Assembly: GCA_964652075.1 (NCBI GenBank)
Contig: CAZYZQ010000065.1
Coordinates: forward strand, 1-12,900
DNA length: 12,900 nucleotides
Direction: 5' to 3'
Origin: CAZYZQ01 sp964652075
GTDB taxonomy: Bacteria > Bacillota > Clostridia > Oscillospirales > Oscillospiraceae
In this document: in pieces, positions 12,790-12,900 of the stretch
Numbering within the stretch: the first letter of the stretch is position 1
How the letters are laid out: every line of letters begins with the position of its first letter
Program-made: the position numbers and the translations under genes
The notes under the pieces: generated by a model
What the model was told of the DNA's origin: nothing
Database searches by the model: none
What the model saw: only the letters and a program-made list of their open reading frames with translations

Positions 12790-12818
12790 TTGACAAACGC
12801 CGGGCAGTTGAGTATAAT
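12790..12818 (+). promoter_or_regulatory. Consensus sigma-A promoter for a gene beyond the window
   Basis: TTGACA (12790-12795), 17 bases, TATAAT (12813-12818): both hexamers are perfect. Transcription would start near 12825. At least 75 bases of leader follow to the window end without a start codon that has a ribosome binding site. Frames opened by the ATGs at 12829 and 12840 close after four and five codons. What is transcribed cannot be seen. Confidence 0.88.
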
Positions 12819-12900
12819 AAGTAGAAAAATGTCCGAAGTATGAACAAGTGGGACTGACACCTTGCAGCTTCCGCCCCGCAGACCGAAAGGGGATCCCCTT

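Noticed and set aside
12428..12793. 121-codon open frame with a good ribosome binding site
   Set aside because: It runs through the tRNA promoter, the whole tRNA-Thr and its terminator; the middle of the product is simply translated tRNA sequence.
1..12900. CRISPR array, insertion sequence, phage or toxin-antitoxin system
   Set aside because: Reading both strands, I saw no regularly spaced long repeats, no transposase or integrase, and no small gene pair of that type.

Overview
The window is a GC-rich stretch of bacterial chromosome, most likely from a Bacillota/Clostridia member of the Oscillospiraceae type. Evidence: a T-box riboswitch, strong AAGGAGG-type ribosome binding sites, sigma-A promoters (TTGACA, 17 bp, extended -10), Gram-positive-style RecX, CysE and DNA polymerase I, and a tRNA gene with an encoded CCA end. 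The genus cannot be fixed from the sequence. Apart from one small gene, everything is on the + strand.

Layout. (1) 1-2895: a compact run of recA (5' end outside the window), recX, rimO and pgsA, with overlaps or gaps of at most 18 bases. These cover recombination, RecA control, ribosomal protein S12 methylthiolation and phosphatidylglycerol synthesis. (2) 2899-4054: ilvE, a branched-chain aminotransferase, with its own promoter and a strong terminator. (3) 4054-4470, - strand: an orphan PhzA/PhzB-like (SnoaL/NTF2-fold) protein whose -10 box lies inside a perfect 17-nt palindrome. It is transcribed divergently from the next operon, with the two -35 boxes only 4 bases apart. (4) 4527-12191: one long operon, T-box leader - cysE - cysS - MATE transporter - polA - rimI - tsaD. 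Every downstream gene overlaps the one before it, and a strong terminator follows tsaD. The leader fits a cysteine T-box: specifier UGC, and a UGGA bulge that matches the U73 discriminator of tRNA-Cys. (5) 12192-12900: a non-coding region with four DnaA-box-like 9-mers in 51 bases, an AT-rich stretch, a tRNA-Thr(CGU) gene with its own promoter and terminator, and a consensus sigma-A promoter whose gene lies outside the window.

How it fits together. CysE and CysS (O-acetylserine synthesis and Cys-tRNA charging) are natural targets of a cysteine T-box. Unusually, no terminator or evident promoter separates them from a multidrug-type transporter, DNA polymerase I, a ribosomal N-acetyltransferase and the t6A tRNA-modification enzyme TsaD. 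Unless internal promoters exist, those housekeeping genes would depend on readthrough when uncharged tRNA-Cys builds up.

I found no CRISPR array, insertion sequence or phage gene, and no wholly new multi-gene system. The points most worth a second look are the T-box operon architecture, the DnaA-box cluster, and the orphan PhzA/B-like gene with its palindromic operator candidate.
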